Assembly: GCA_902475825.1 (NCBI GenBank)
Contig: CABSBA010000051.1
Location: 1-9,294, forward strand
DNA from: an uncultured Collinsella sp.
Lineage (GTDB): Bacteria > Actinomycetota > Coriobacteriia > Coriobacteriales > Coriobacteriaceae
Reading direction: 5' to 3'
DNA: 9,294 nucleotides
Program-made: the position numbers and the translations under genes
Notes under the pieces: generated by a model
The model's database searches: none
What the model saw: the letters and a program-made list of their open reading frames with translations, nothing else
What the model was told of the DNA's origin: nothing
Shown here: positions 1 through 6,396 of the stretch, piece by piece
How the letters are laid out: each line of letters starts with the position of its first letter
Numbering within the stretch: position 1 is the first letter of the stretch

Positions 1-23
1 AAGGGCCCCAATTGGGGCCCTTT
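1..23. terminator. Palindromic bidirectional intrinsic terminator
   Basis: Positions 1-22 are a perfect palindrome (AAGGGCCCC, AATT, GGGGCCCTT) that folds into a 9-bp GC-rich hairpin with flanking A/T pairs. It lies 11 bp past the stop codon of the minus-strand hydrolase gene. Read on the plus strand it ends in TTT, so it could also end a gene entering from the left. The minus-strand U tract, if any, is outside the window. Confidence 0.75.
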
Positions 24-33
24 GACGTTGATC

Positions 34-1167
34 TTAGATGCGGTTCATCTGGGTTGCAACCTTGTTGTACCAGTCCTGCCACGTGGGCGGGCAGTACTTT
101 TTGGCGGCTGCCGGGGTAAGCGTGGAGCCATAGTTGGCGCCCAGGTAGGCAACGTGGGCAGAGACGCCCTCGCTCCAGCTACCAAAGCTCCGCCAGCCGC
201 CGCCGCGGGCGCTCCAGCCCCAGGCGTTATAGGAGCCGGCACAATAGAGGCCCTTGCTGCTCTCGATGCAGGCGATGGCGGGAGACCAGCGAGGGTCAAC
301 ACCGGTGTTCCAGGCTGCCACGGCAAAGTTGTAACCCTGGCCTGCCATGGGGGAGCCGGCGAGGTAGTTGTCGATGCGACTCGTCCACTCGTTGATAAAC
401 GAGTCGTAATCGGAGTTGCCGGTATTGGAGTTGTTCACCGTGGTGTCGATAGTGGTGTTGGCGTTATTGGCCTGGCTGTTGGAGTTGTTGCCGCTCACGC
501 CCTCGCCCGAGAGCTTCTCGGCGGCAGCGGCCTTGTCGGCCTCGAGCTTGGCCAGCTCGGCGGCATTCTCCTGCTCGGCCTTTGCCTGGGCTTCGCTGCG
601 AAGCTGCTGGGCCTGTGCCAGTGCGTCCTCGGCGGTTTTCTGCTCGGTCTCGAGTTGGGACTTCGCCTGCTCGAGCTCGGTCTTGTTCTGCTCGAGCTCG
701 GTCTGCATCTTGTTGAGCTCTTCGATCTCGTCGACGCTCGAGCTCGTGATCTGGTTGGTGTACTTGCAGGTGGTGATGAACTCGCCCAGGCTCTGCGCGT
801 TGACCAGGAAGCTCACGATGGGGTTGGTGCCCTTCTGGTACTTATACAGATCGCGCATGGCGGAGCTCGCCTTGGCCTGTTGATCGGGAAGTTCGGCTTC
901 GATCTTCTCGATGCTTGCCTCGTTAGTGTCGATTTGCTTCTGCAGATCCTCGAGCTTGGTGCGGGCTTCGTTGTAGGCACTCGTGGCGGTTTCGATTTTC
1001 TGCTGGGCAGCGGAAAGCTGATCCTGCGTTGCCTGCGAGGCGGCATAGGCTGCGACGGGGGAGAGCATCGGCGCGGCCGTCAGTGTAACGGCAAGCGCGG
1101 CGCTCGTGATGATACGAGCCGGCTTCGACGCGATGAGCGCTGCGGTGCGATGGTTCGAATGCTGCAT
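34..1167 (-). CDS. Secreted PcsB-like coiled-coil protein with C-terminal lysozyme-like domain
   Basis: Predicted exported peptidoglycan hydrolase of 377 aa. Residues 1-42 are a signal peptide: basic start, hydrophobic stretch around 20-40, and an AYA site before Ala43. Residues 46-110 and 145-220 are long Glu/Gln/Ala/Lys heptad-like coiled coils flanking a segment (about 105-140, DLYKYQKG...FLVNAQSLGEF) like the membrane-proximal part of PcsB/RipA-type wall hydrolases. An Asn/Ser/Thr-rich linker (222-252) leads to a C-terminal domain (about 255-377) with ACIESSKG (Glu302 as candidate catalytic acid), a YNAWGWS motif and Cys300, Cys309 and Cys359. This pattern recalls soluble lytic transglycosylase or lysozyme-like folds rather than CHAP or NlpC/P60, since no Cys-His pair is evident. 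The ATG at 1167 has AGGGA just upstream; a TTG 15 bases earlier has no ribosome site. It is divergent from the D-Asp ligase gene, another wall function. Enzymatic class is inferred from motifs only. Confidence 0.8.
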   Translation of the reverse strand: MQHSNHRTAALIASKPARIITSAALAVTLTAAPMLSPVAAYAASQATQDQLSAAQQKIETATSAYNEARTKLEDLQKQIDTNEASIEKIEAELPDQQAKASSAMRDLYKYQKGTNPIVSFLVNAQSLGEFITTCKYTNQITSSSVDEIEELNKMQTELEQNKTELEQAKSQLETEQKTAEDALAQAQQLRSEAQAKAEQENAAELAKLEADKAAAAEKLSGEGVSGNNSNSQANNANTTIDTTVNNSNTGNSDYDSFINEWTSRIDNYLAGSPMAGQGYNFAVAAWNTGVDPRWSPAIACIESSKGLYCAGSYNAWGWSARGGGWRSFGSWSEGVSAHVAYLGANYGSTLTPAAAKKYCPPTWQDWYNKVATQMNRI

Positions 1168-1192
1168 CCAGTCCCTCTGCAATCAATCGTAG

Positions 1193-1198
1193 GTTATA
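1193..1198 (-). promoter_or_regulatory. Candidate -10 box for the coiled-coil hydrolase gene
   Basis: TATAAC on the minus strand would place a start about 20 nt before the ATG at 1167. No good -35 box is seen at 16-18 bp, so this is a weak call. Confidence 0.3.
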
Positions 1199-1200
1199 GT

Positions 1201-1274
1201 TCGAAAGGTATTCTACTACTGCTTTCGACTTCAACTTGAACCTTAAAGGTTCTAAAGGGTCAAGTTGAACTTGA
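1201..1274. repeat. Cluster of short palindromes in the divergent intergenic region
   Basis: The 314-bp gap between divergent genes (1168-1481) has no gene but several perfect inverted repeats in a row. These are TCGAAAG/CTTTCGA (1201-1207 with 1222-1228), TTCAA-C-TTGAA (1230-1240), GAACCTT-A-AAGGTTC (1238-1252) and TCAAGTT-G-AACTTGA (1260-1274). The arms TTCAACTTGA (1230-1239) and TCAAGTTGAA (1260-1269) also pair with each other. A further half-site, AGTTCAACTT, lies at 1323-1332 and is the reverse complement of 1263-1272. The recurring core AAGTTGAA suggests an operator for a dimeric regulator of one or both divergent genes, or a structured 5' leader of the minus-strand gene. Which one is not decidable from sequence. 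Confidence 0.6.
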
Positions 1275-1395
1275 GGTTTTGGCCTTGACCTGCAGTTATA
1301 GTGAATTGTTAAGAAACCATAGAGTTCAACTTTAACGTTACGGAACCCTGCGGGCTCGATCATAAGCGCCTGCTTGCCATAGATATGGTGGAACT

Positions 1396-1425
1396 TTGGG
1401 AAGCGGCGGTTTGGCACGCTAGAAT
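1396..1425 (+). promoter_or_regulatory. Candidate promoter of the ligase-racemase unit
   Basis: TTGGGA (1396-1401) and TAGAAT (1420-1425), 18 bp apart, match the -35 and -10 consensus at 4/6 and 5/6 positions. Transcription would start near 1432, giving a leader of about 50 nt. The start codon at 1482 is preceded by AGGAAG at 1471-1476. Confidence 0.45.
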
Positions 1426-1481
1426 AAACCAGTTGCATAAAGACCGCCCATCGTACGGGCAGTTGATGATAGGAAGTTTCC

Positions 1482-2738
1482 ATGGCATTGCAGTTTACAG
1501 AGCGCGAGTTTATACCCGTGCTGCTCGGCGGCGATATCAACGCCTATTCGGTGGCGCGCGCCTTCTACGAGGAGTATCAGGTCAAGAGCCTGGTCTTTGG
1601 CAAGTATCAGACGGGTCCTGCATACCGCAGCCAGATTATCGACTATACGCCCAATGTGGATATCGACACTATGCCGGTCATGATCGAGACCGTCAACGGC
1701 ATTGCACAGGCCAATCCCGATAAGAAGATTATTCTTATGGGCTGCGGCGACAACTACGTCGCGCTTGCCGCGCAGGCTCAGGACGCCGGTCAGCTTGCCT
1801 CGAACGTCATCGCGCCCTATGCGCCCTACAGCATGCTCGAGCAGTGCCAGAAGAAGGAGATCTTCTACGAGCTGTGCGAGAAGCACGGTGTGCCCTATCC
1901 GCACACGTTTACCTTTACCATGGCGATGCTCAACGCCCAGGGCGAGGCTTCCGCACAGGCGCTCGACCAGATCGACTTCCCTTTCCCGATGATTCTGAAG
2001 CCCTCTGACGGCATCATGTGGTGGGAGCACGAGTTCGAGGGCCAGAAGAAGGCCTACGAGATTGCCGATCGCGCCGAGCTGGAGCAGGTCATTCGCGATG
2101 TGTACGCCAGTGGCTACACCGATGATCTCATCTTGCAGGACCGCGTGCCCGGCAACGACGAGTACATGCGCGTGCTTACCAGCTATTCCGGCCGCAACGG
2201 CAAGGTTCGCATGATGTGCCTGGGCCACGTGCTGCTCGAGGAGCACCAGCCTCACGGCGTCGGCAACCATGCATGCATCATTACCGAGCCTAACGACGAG
2301 CTCATGGGCGGCGTGCGCAAGTTGCTCGAGGACCTTAAGTTTACGGGCTTCTCCAACTTCGACGTCAAGTACGACCAGCGCGATGGTTCGTTTAAGTTCT
2401 TTGACTTCAACACGCGTCAGGGCCGCAGTAACTACTACGTCACCAACAGCGGCTTTAACGTTGCCAAGTACGTGGTGGATGAGTACGTGTACAACCGCCC
2501 GTTTGAGCCTGAGTTTGTGACGGCGCAGGACGAGGCGCTGTGGATGGTCGTCCCCATGGGCGTCGTTGACAAGTATGTCAAGGACCCCGAGCTACGTGCG
2601 AAGGCGCATCGTCTGGCCAAGGAGGGCAAGGCTGCCGATCCTTCGTTTATGAAGGGTGATTTTGTCTTTAACCGCTGGTTGCGCATGTGGCACACCAAGC
2701 TGCGTCACTTTAAGCTGTTCAAGACGTATTACAAGTAG
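1482..2738 (+). CDS. ATP-grasp ligase, probable D-aspartate ligase
   Basis: Protein of 418 aa resembling the ATP-grasp D-aspartate ligases of A4-type peptidoglycan, such as enterococcal Aslfm. Those enzymes join the beta-carboxylate of D-Asp to the side-chain amine of the diamino acid in the UDP-MurNAc-pentapeptide, in the cytoplasm. Seen in sequence: an N-terminal nucleotide-fold start IPVLLGGDINAYSVARAF (11-28), MGCGDNY (86-92), the ATP-grasp lysine region MILKPSDG (170-177), an acidic metal-binding stretch FSNFDVKYD...FKFFDFN (290-310), and the conserved TRQGRSNYYVT (311-321). The C terminus is basic. The start is ATG with AGGAAG five bases upstream. A racemase gene able to supply the D-amino acid follows 84 bp downstream on the same strand, which strengthens the substrate call. 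The substrate remains inference. A related carboxylate-amine ligase using another amino acid is the main alternative. Confidence 0.7.
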   Translation: MALQFTEREFIPVLLGGDINAYSVARAFYEEYQVKSLVFGKYQTGPAYRSQIIDYTPNVDIDTMPVMIETVNGIAQANPDKKIILMGCGDNYVALAAQAQDAGQLASNVIAPYAPYSMLEQCQKKEIFYELCEKHGVPYPHTFTFTMAMLNAQGEASAQALDQIDFPFPMILKPSDGIMWWEHEFEGQKKAYEIADRAELEQVIRDVYASGYTDDLILQDRVPGNDEYMRVLTSYSGRNGKVRMMCLGHVLLEEHQPHGVGNHACIITEPNDELMGGVRKLLEDLKFTGFSNFDVKYDQRDGSFKFFDFNTRQGRSNYYVTNSGFNVAKYVVDEYVYNRPFEPEFVTAQDEALWMVVPMGVVDKYVKDPELRAKAHRLAKEGKAADPSFMKGDFVFNRWLRMWHTKLRHFKLFKTYYK

Positions 2739-2748
2739 ATGAGCGCGG

Positions 2749-2776
2749 CGCCCGCCCGGTTTGCATCGGACGGGCG
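2749..2776 (+). repeat. GC-rich hairpin between ligase and racemase genes
   Basis: CGCCCGCCCG (2749-2758) pairs with CGGACGGGCG (2767-2776) at 9 of 10 positions around an 8-nt loop. No U tract follows, so it is not a standard terminator. It may stabilise or attenuate the message between two cotranscribed genes. Confidence 0.5.
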
Positions 2777-2822
2777 CGGGCATGATACGAGCAATTGCAT
2801 GGGCGTCACCAAGGAGGCGGCG

Positions 2823-3569
2823 ATGGAAAAGCTGGGAGTTATCGGCGGCATGGGCGCTGAGGCCACGTCGTATTACTACGACCAGGTCGTGCGTCATACG
2901 GCTGCTGCCTGTGATCAGGAGCATATCGACATGGTGGTGCTTTCCAAGTCGACCATGCCCGACCGTACGCTGGCCATCAAGACCGGCGAGCATGCCGAGC
3001 TGCTGGCGACCATGAAGGAGTGCGCACAGGCGCTCGAGACACTGGGCTGCGCGCACATTGCCATTCCCTGCAACACATCGCACTACTTCTACGACCAGAT
3101 TCAGTCGTTTACCAAGGTGCCGATTATCCACATGCCGCGTGAGTCGGTGCGCTATGCCCTGGCGGGCGCGGTGATGGGGGAGTGCGAGTTCGATCCCAAC
3201 CTGAGCATGCCGTCCGAGCCGGTGCGCAAGATCGGCATCATGGGCACTGACGGCACCGTGGGTGCAGGCGTCTATGGGCGCGAGTGCGAGGCCGCGGGCG
3301 TCGAGGTCGTCTATCCCAGCGAGAAGCGCCAGGCCGACGTGATGTCGCTGATTTATGATGACGTGAAGGCCGGACGCGAGCCCGATATGGACAAGTTTGA
3401 CCGCGTGATGTGGGAGTTCGCCCGCAGCGGCTGCGACCGCGTCATTCTGGCCTGCACCGAGCTCTCGGTGCTGCAAAAGTACCGGGAGATGCCCGAGATT
3501 ACCCTTGACGCCATGGACGTCCTGGTGCGCGAATCCATCATCCGCAGCGGCGCCCCCTACCGCCTGTAG
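2823..3569 (+). CDS. Aspartate/glutamate racemase family protein
   Basis: Cytoplasmic PLP-independent amino acid racemase of 248 aa, the usual family length. It starts with the family hallmark KLGVIGGMGAEAT (3-15). It carries the two-cysteine catalytic pair, Cys83 in IPCNTSH and Cys211 in LACTELS, which act as opposing bases in this family. SKSTMPDR (41-48) matches the substrate-loop region of aspartate racemases. The start chosen is the ATG with AAGGAGG at 2811-2817, five bases upstream. An in-frame ATG at 2739, right after the ligase stop, would add 28 residues of hairpin-encoded sequence without family similarity. It very likely shares the ligase transcript and would make D-Asp for it. Asp rather than Glu specificity is inferred from that pairing and from the aspartate-racemase-like motifs. 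Confidence 0.85.
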   Translation: MEKLGVIGGMGAEATSYYYDQVVRHTAAACDQEHIDMVVLSKSTMPDRTLAIKTGEHAELLATMKECAQALETLGCAHIAIPCNTSHYFYDQIQSFTKVPIIHMPRESVRYALAGAVMGECEFDPNLSMPSEPVRKIGIMGTDGTVGAGVYGRECEAAGVEVVYPSEKRQADVMSLIYDDVKAGREPDMDKFDRVMWEFARSGCDRVILACTELSVLQKYREMPEITLDAMDVLVRESIIRSGAPYRL

Positions 3570-3575
3570 CCCTCG

Positions 3576-3610
3576 ACCTGCCAAAAAGGGACAGGTTTAT
3601 TTTGGTAGGT
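3576..3610 (+). terminator. Hairpin after racemase, with GGGACAGG loop
   Basis: ACCTGCCAAAA (3576-3586) pairs with TTTTGGTAGGT (3600-3610) at 10 of 11 positions. The 13-nt loop contains GGGACAGG, and TTTTAT follows from the end of the arm. It begins 7 bp after the racemase stop. It could terminate transcription. The GGGACAGG core is also like bacterial REP-type palindromes, so it may be a dispersed element. Confidence 0.5.
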
Positions 3611-3628
3611 TTTATCTGGGGGAACAGT

Positions 3629-3665
3629 AAGGCCTCGACTCGTTTGGTGCGAGCCGAGGCCTTTT
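3629..3665. terminator. Shared terminator between convergent operons
   Basis: AAGGCCTCG (3629-3637) pairs perfectly with CGAGGCCTT (3654-3662), with CTCG/CGAG continuing inward after one mismatch. Read on the plus strand it is followed by TTTTG, a good tail for the ligase-racemase unit. Read on the minus strand it lies 31 bp past the EcfT stop but has only a poor U tail. Confidence 0.75.
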
Positions 3666-3693
3666 GAATTTGTCGGTTGCCGGGGGCGATGGG

Positions 3694-4440
3694 TTAAAAC
3701 AGGAAGCCGAGGACGATGAGGGCAATGCTGACAATAAGTATGGCAATGTCCAGGCCCTTGATGGGGTAGCGCTTGTACGAGCTCGCGCGCGTGCGCAGGT
3801 AGAAGCCGCGCTGCTCGGCTGCCAGGGCCGTGGCATCGGTTTTACCCACGCTCGAGATCAGTAGCGGCACGCACAGCGGCAGCATGAGCTTGAGCTTCTT
3901 GATGGGGTTCTTGGTGTCATACTCGATGCCGCGTGCGGTCTGCGCCTCCATGATGGCGTTCATCTCCTGGCCAAACACTGGCACAAAGCGCAGCGCCGTG
4001 GTAAAGGTGAAGGCGTAACGATACGGAACGTGCAGCACCTCGACGCAGGCGTTGGCAAGGTCGTTGAGCTTGGTCACCATGAGCATCAGGATGAGCGGAA
4101 GCGCCACGCCCAGCAGGCGCAGGCATGCCTTGGAGCCGGTGATGAGACCCGTGTCGGTAACGAAGCCCCACACCACGTTGCCATCGCGCATAAAAGCCAG
4201 CTGCAGCACCAGCATGATGAGCGCGAGTGGAATCAGTAGCTTGAGCAGCGCGAGCAGGCGGTCGACGACGCCGGCGTAGGCTCCCAGCGCGAGCGTGAGT
4301 GCCAGAAAGCCCAGCAGTGCCACATAGGTGTCGGACAAGAAAATGCCGATGATGATGGCGGCGGCGAGGCCCAGTTTGATGACGGGGTTCAGGCGGTGTA
4401 GCAGCGTGTCGCCCGGCATGTAGTCGATGACGTTAACCAC
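3694..4440 (-). CDS. ecfT: ECF transporter transmembrane component EcfT
   Basis: Membrane scaffold of an energy-coupling factor importer, 248 aa. It joins the S component to the ATPases. Hydrophobic helices lie at about 22-36, 38-56, 66-83, 108-123, 188-200 and 230-247. The cytoplasmic coupling helices carry the two family motifs: AQTARGIEYD (Ala169-Arg170-Gly171) and AAEQRGFYLR (Gln210-Arg211-Gly212 in place of the usual Ala-Arg-Gly), which dock in the grooves of the ATPases. The GTG at 4440 overlaps the EcfA stop by 8 nt and has GAGGAG about 10 nt upstream, a layout typical of translational coupling. A GTG at 4485 would add 15 residues without family character. It is the last gene of the minus-strand operon. 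Confidence 0.88.
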   Translation of the reverse strand: MVNVIDYMPGDTLLHRLNPVIKLGLAAAIIIGIFLSDTYVALLGFLALTLALGAYAGVVDRLLALLKLLIPLALIMLVLQLAFMRDGNVVWGFVTDTGLITGSKACLRLLGVALPLILMLMVTKLNDLANACVEVLHVPYRYAFTFTTALRFVPVFGQEMNAIMEAQTARGIEYDTKNPIKKLKLMLPLCVPLLISSVGKTDATALAAEQRGFYLRTRASSYKRYPIKGLDIAILIVSIALIVLGFLF

Positions 4441-6184
4441 GGCGGACCATCTCCTCGGTAATGCGAACGATATCAGTGACCTCACTCACCTGCGTAAAGG
4501 CGGGCGAGACGGTGGATGCCAGACGGCGCGAGAGTTCGATGACCTGGGGCGGCTCAACGTAGGCACGCTGCATGAGTTCGATGTTCGAGAACAGCTCGTG
4601 CGTGCGGCCGCGGTCGAGGATGCGACCGTTGGCCATCACCACGATGCGCTCGGCAAAGTCGGAAACGACTTCCATGTCGTGACAGACCATGATGACGGCG
4701 CAACCGCGCTCTGCCATGGTGCGCACCGTTTCCATCACGGTCATGCACTCGCGGTAGTCCAGGCCGCTCGTGGGTTCGTCGAGCACCACGATCTTGGGCT
4801 CGACCACTACAACGGAGGCCAGCGCCACCATCTGGCGTTGGCCGCGCGACAGTGAGAACGGTGCCTCGTCGGCGGGCAGACCAAAGCGGTCGATGACCAG
4901 CTGGGCGCGACGCAGGGCTTCGGCGCGGTCGATGCCGGCAAGTTCTAGACCAAAGGCGACCTCGTCGAGCACGGTGTCTTTGCAGATTTGGCGGTCGGGG
5001 TTCTGGAAAAGCGTTGCCACTTCGTGTGCGATGCGGCTCGTGGGAACCGATGCCGTGTCCAAGCCCGTAACGCGTACGCTGCCCGATGCGGGCTTGAGCA
5101 AACCCGTGAGCAGTTTGGTGAGCGTGGTTTTGCCGGCTCCGTTTTGGCCGACAATGCCCACGAGCTCGCCGGGATAGAGTGTCAAGTTGAGGTCGTGGAC
5201 GGCGGCGCCTCCATGGGGGTAGGAAAACTCGACATGGTCAAAGGTGAGCACCGGCTCGGCGTCTTTCGCATGCGGGCGCAGCGACGGCGCGTGCGGGGAG
5301 CCTGCGGGCGCCTGGGTATCGCTTGTCGCACGGTCGGGGTCGACGATTTCCGTGATCAGGCGTTCTGCCTCGTCGACATCCAGACAAGGCGTGCCGCTTA
5401 CCAAGCCATCGGCCTCGAGACTGTTGAAGATGCGCGTGACGCGCGGACAATCGACGCCGATGGTGCGAAGCTCGTCGGTGCGTGCGAAGACCTCGTGCGG
5501 CTCACCTTGCAGCGCGATCTGGCCGTGATCGAGCACCAACACACGGTTGCAGTACTCCGAAAGCAGAGCGACCTTTTGCTCAACGACGACGATGGTGATG
5601 CCGAGCGCGCGGTTTGCCTCGCGCAGCGTCTCGAAGACCAAGGTGGAACTGGCGGGGTCGAGTGCTGCGGTTGGCTCATCGAGCACTAAGACGCGCGGAC
5701 GCATGGCGAGGATGGCGGCGATAGCTACCTTTTGCTTTTGGCCGCCCGAGAGGGTGGCGATCTCGCGGTCGCGCAGGTCGCTAATGCCGACGGTCTTAAG
5801 CGTCTCGCACAAGCGCTGCTCGATCTGGTCATGCGGAACGCCAAAGTTCTCGAGACCAAAGAGCATTTCGTCCTCAACGACCGAAGCGACCATCTGGGTA
5901 TCGATGTCCTGCAACACGCTGCCGACGATCTGCGATATGTCGGTGAGCGAGACCTCACAGGTGTCGCGGCCATCGACCTTGACGGAGCCAAAGAATGTGC
6001 CGGTGTAGTGGTGAGGCACGGCGCCCGAAAGGCAAGCGGCAAGTGTGGACTTGCCGGCGCCCGAGGGTCCGATGATACCGATGAAATCCCCTTTGTTCAC
6101 GCTGAGCGAGACGTGACTAAGCGCCTGCTCGGTTTGCGTGCCATAGGAGAACGAGACATCGTCGACGTTGATGATCGTTTCCAT
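4433..6184 (-). CDS. ECF transporter fused double ATPase (EcfA-EcfA')
   Basis: One 583-aa chain carrying both ATP-binding cassettes that are usually two proteins. It powers the ECF importer from the cytoplasmic side. Domain 1 (about 1-240) has Walker A GPSGAGKST (39-47), Q-loop Gln92, signature LSGGQ (145-149), Walker B VLVLDE (165-170), and VEQK where the switch His is expected (Gln203). Domain 2 (about 312-545) has Walker A GQNGAGKTT (346-354), Q-loop Gln394, signature LSRGQ (445-449), Walker B IVVLDE (465-470) and a normal switch His502. A Pro/Ala-rich linker (about 283-312) joins them. The start ATG at 6184 has GAAAGG 5 nt upstream. It overlaps ecfT by 8 nt and follows the S-component gene after a 212-bp gap. 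Placement with one dedicated S gene suggests a group I, single-substrate ECF system. Confidence 0.92.
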   Translation of the reverse strand: METIINVDDVSFSYGTQTEQALSHVSLSVNKGDFIGIIGPSGAGKSTLAACLSGAVPHHYTGTFFGSVKVDGRDTCEVSLTDISQIVGSVLQDIDTQMVASVVEDEMLFGLENFGVPHDQIEQRLCETLKTVGISDLRDREIATLSGGQKQKVAIAAILAMRPRVLVLDEPTAALDPASSTLVFETLREANRALGITIVVVEQKVALLSEYCNRVLVLDHGQIALQGEPHEVFARTDELRTIGVDCPRVTRIFNSLEADGLVSGTPCLDVDEAERLITEIVDPDRATSDTQAPAGSPHAPSLRPHAKDAEPVLTFDHVEFSYPHGGAAVHDLNLTLYPGELVGIVGQNGAGKTTLTKLLTGLLKPASGSVRVTGLDTASVPTSRIAHEVATLFQNPDRQICKDTVLDEVAFGLELAGIDRAEALRRAQLVIDRFGLPADEAPFSLSRGQRQMVALASVVVVEPKIVVLDEPTSGLDYRECMTVMETVRTMAERGCAVIMVCHDMEVVSDFAERIVVMANGRILDRGRTHELFSNIELMQRAYVEPPQVIELSRRLASTVSPAFTQVSEVTDIVRITEEMVRRG

Positions 6185-6202
6185 GGATACCTTTCATAGT
6201 CA

Positions 6203-6246
6203 TTGGGGACGTTCTTAAATGACTAGTCGTTTAAGAACGTCCCCAA
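6203..6246. repeat. 44-bp near-perfect palindrome (REP-like)
   Basis: Arms of 17 bp, TTGGGGACGTTCTTAAA (6203-6219) and its exact complement (6230-6246), enclose a centre that is itself the palindrome GACTAGTC (6221-6228). Only the pair 6220/6229 (T and G) is mismatched, so 42 of 44 bases are symmetric. It lies 19 bp before the EcfA start codon, between two operon genes. The form and the GGGGACGTTCTTAA arm resemble dispersed REP-type elements. No transposase gene is present here. Confidence 0.7.
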
Positions 6247-6289
6247 AAGCTCGTTGTTTGGGACAGTCTTTGGTGGTGAAGCACGGATA

Positions 6290-6390
6290 CGGCTTTACGA
6301 GGTGCCCCAGGTTGGCGCGAAAGAGGAGCGAAGCGTACTTGGGTATGCGAGCGACGAATGAACGCCAAGATGGGGTGGCTCGTAAAGCCG
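6290..6390. repeat. 101-bp structured inverted-repeat element in the operon gap
   Basis: CGGCTTTACGAG (6290-6301) pairs perfectly with CTCGTAAAGCCG (6379-6390). Inward, CCCCA (6305-6309) pairs with TGGGG (6371-6375) and TTGGCG (6312-6317) with CGCCAA (6363-6368), separated by small symmetric internal loops. The 45-nt apical part holds a smaller hairpin, GTAC/GTAT around CTTGGG (about 6333-6348), and two copies of GAGCGA. It ends 6 bp from the S-component stop. Paired helices with internal loops suggest a folded RNA or a dispersed palindromic element. Strand is undecided. No gene is seen in the 6185-6396 gap. Confidence 0.6.
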
Positions 6391-6396
6391 AGCGGG

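Noticed and set aside
22..1239. A 405-codon open frame on the plus strand opposite the coiled-coil hydrolase gene
   Set aside because: It is the antisense of a gene with a clear signal peptide and domains, has Leu/Gly/Val-rich low-complexity composition typical of GC-rich shadows, and has no ribosome site or family motif.
2739..2822. N-terminal extension of the racemase starting right after the ligase stop
   Set aside because: The extension encodes the GC hairpin, has no family similarity, and the ATG at 2823 has an ideal AAGGAGG and begins with the conserved motif.
6203..6390. Complete insertion sequence or CRISPR array in the S-EcfA gap
   Set aside because: There is no transposase frame, no repeat-spacer periodicity, and only paired palindromes within 212 bp.
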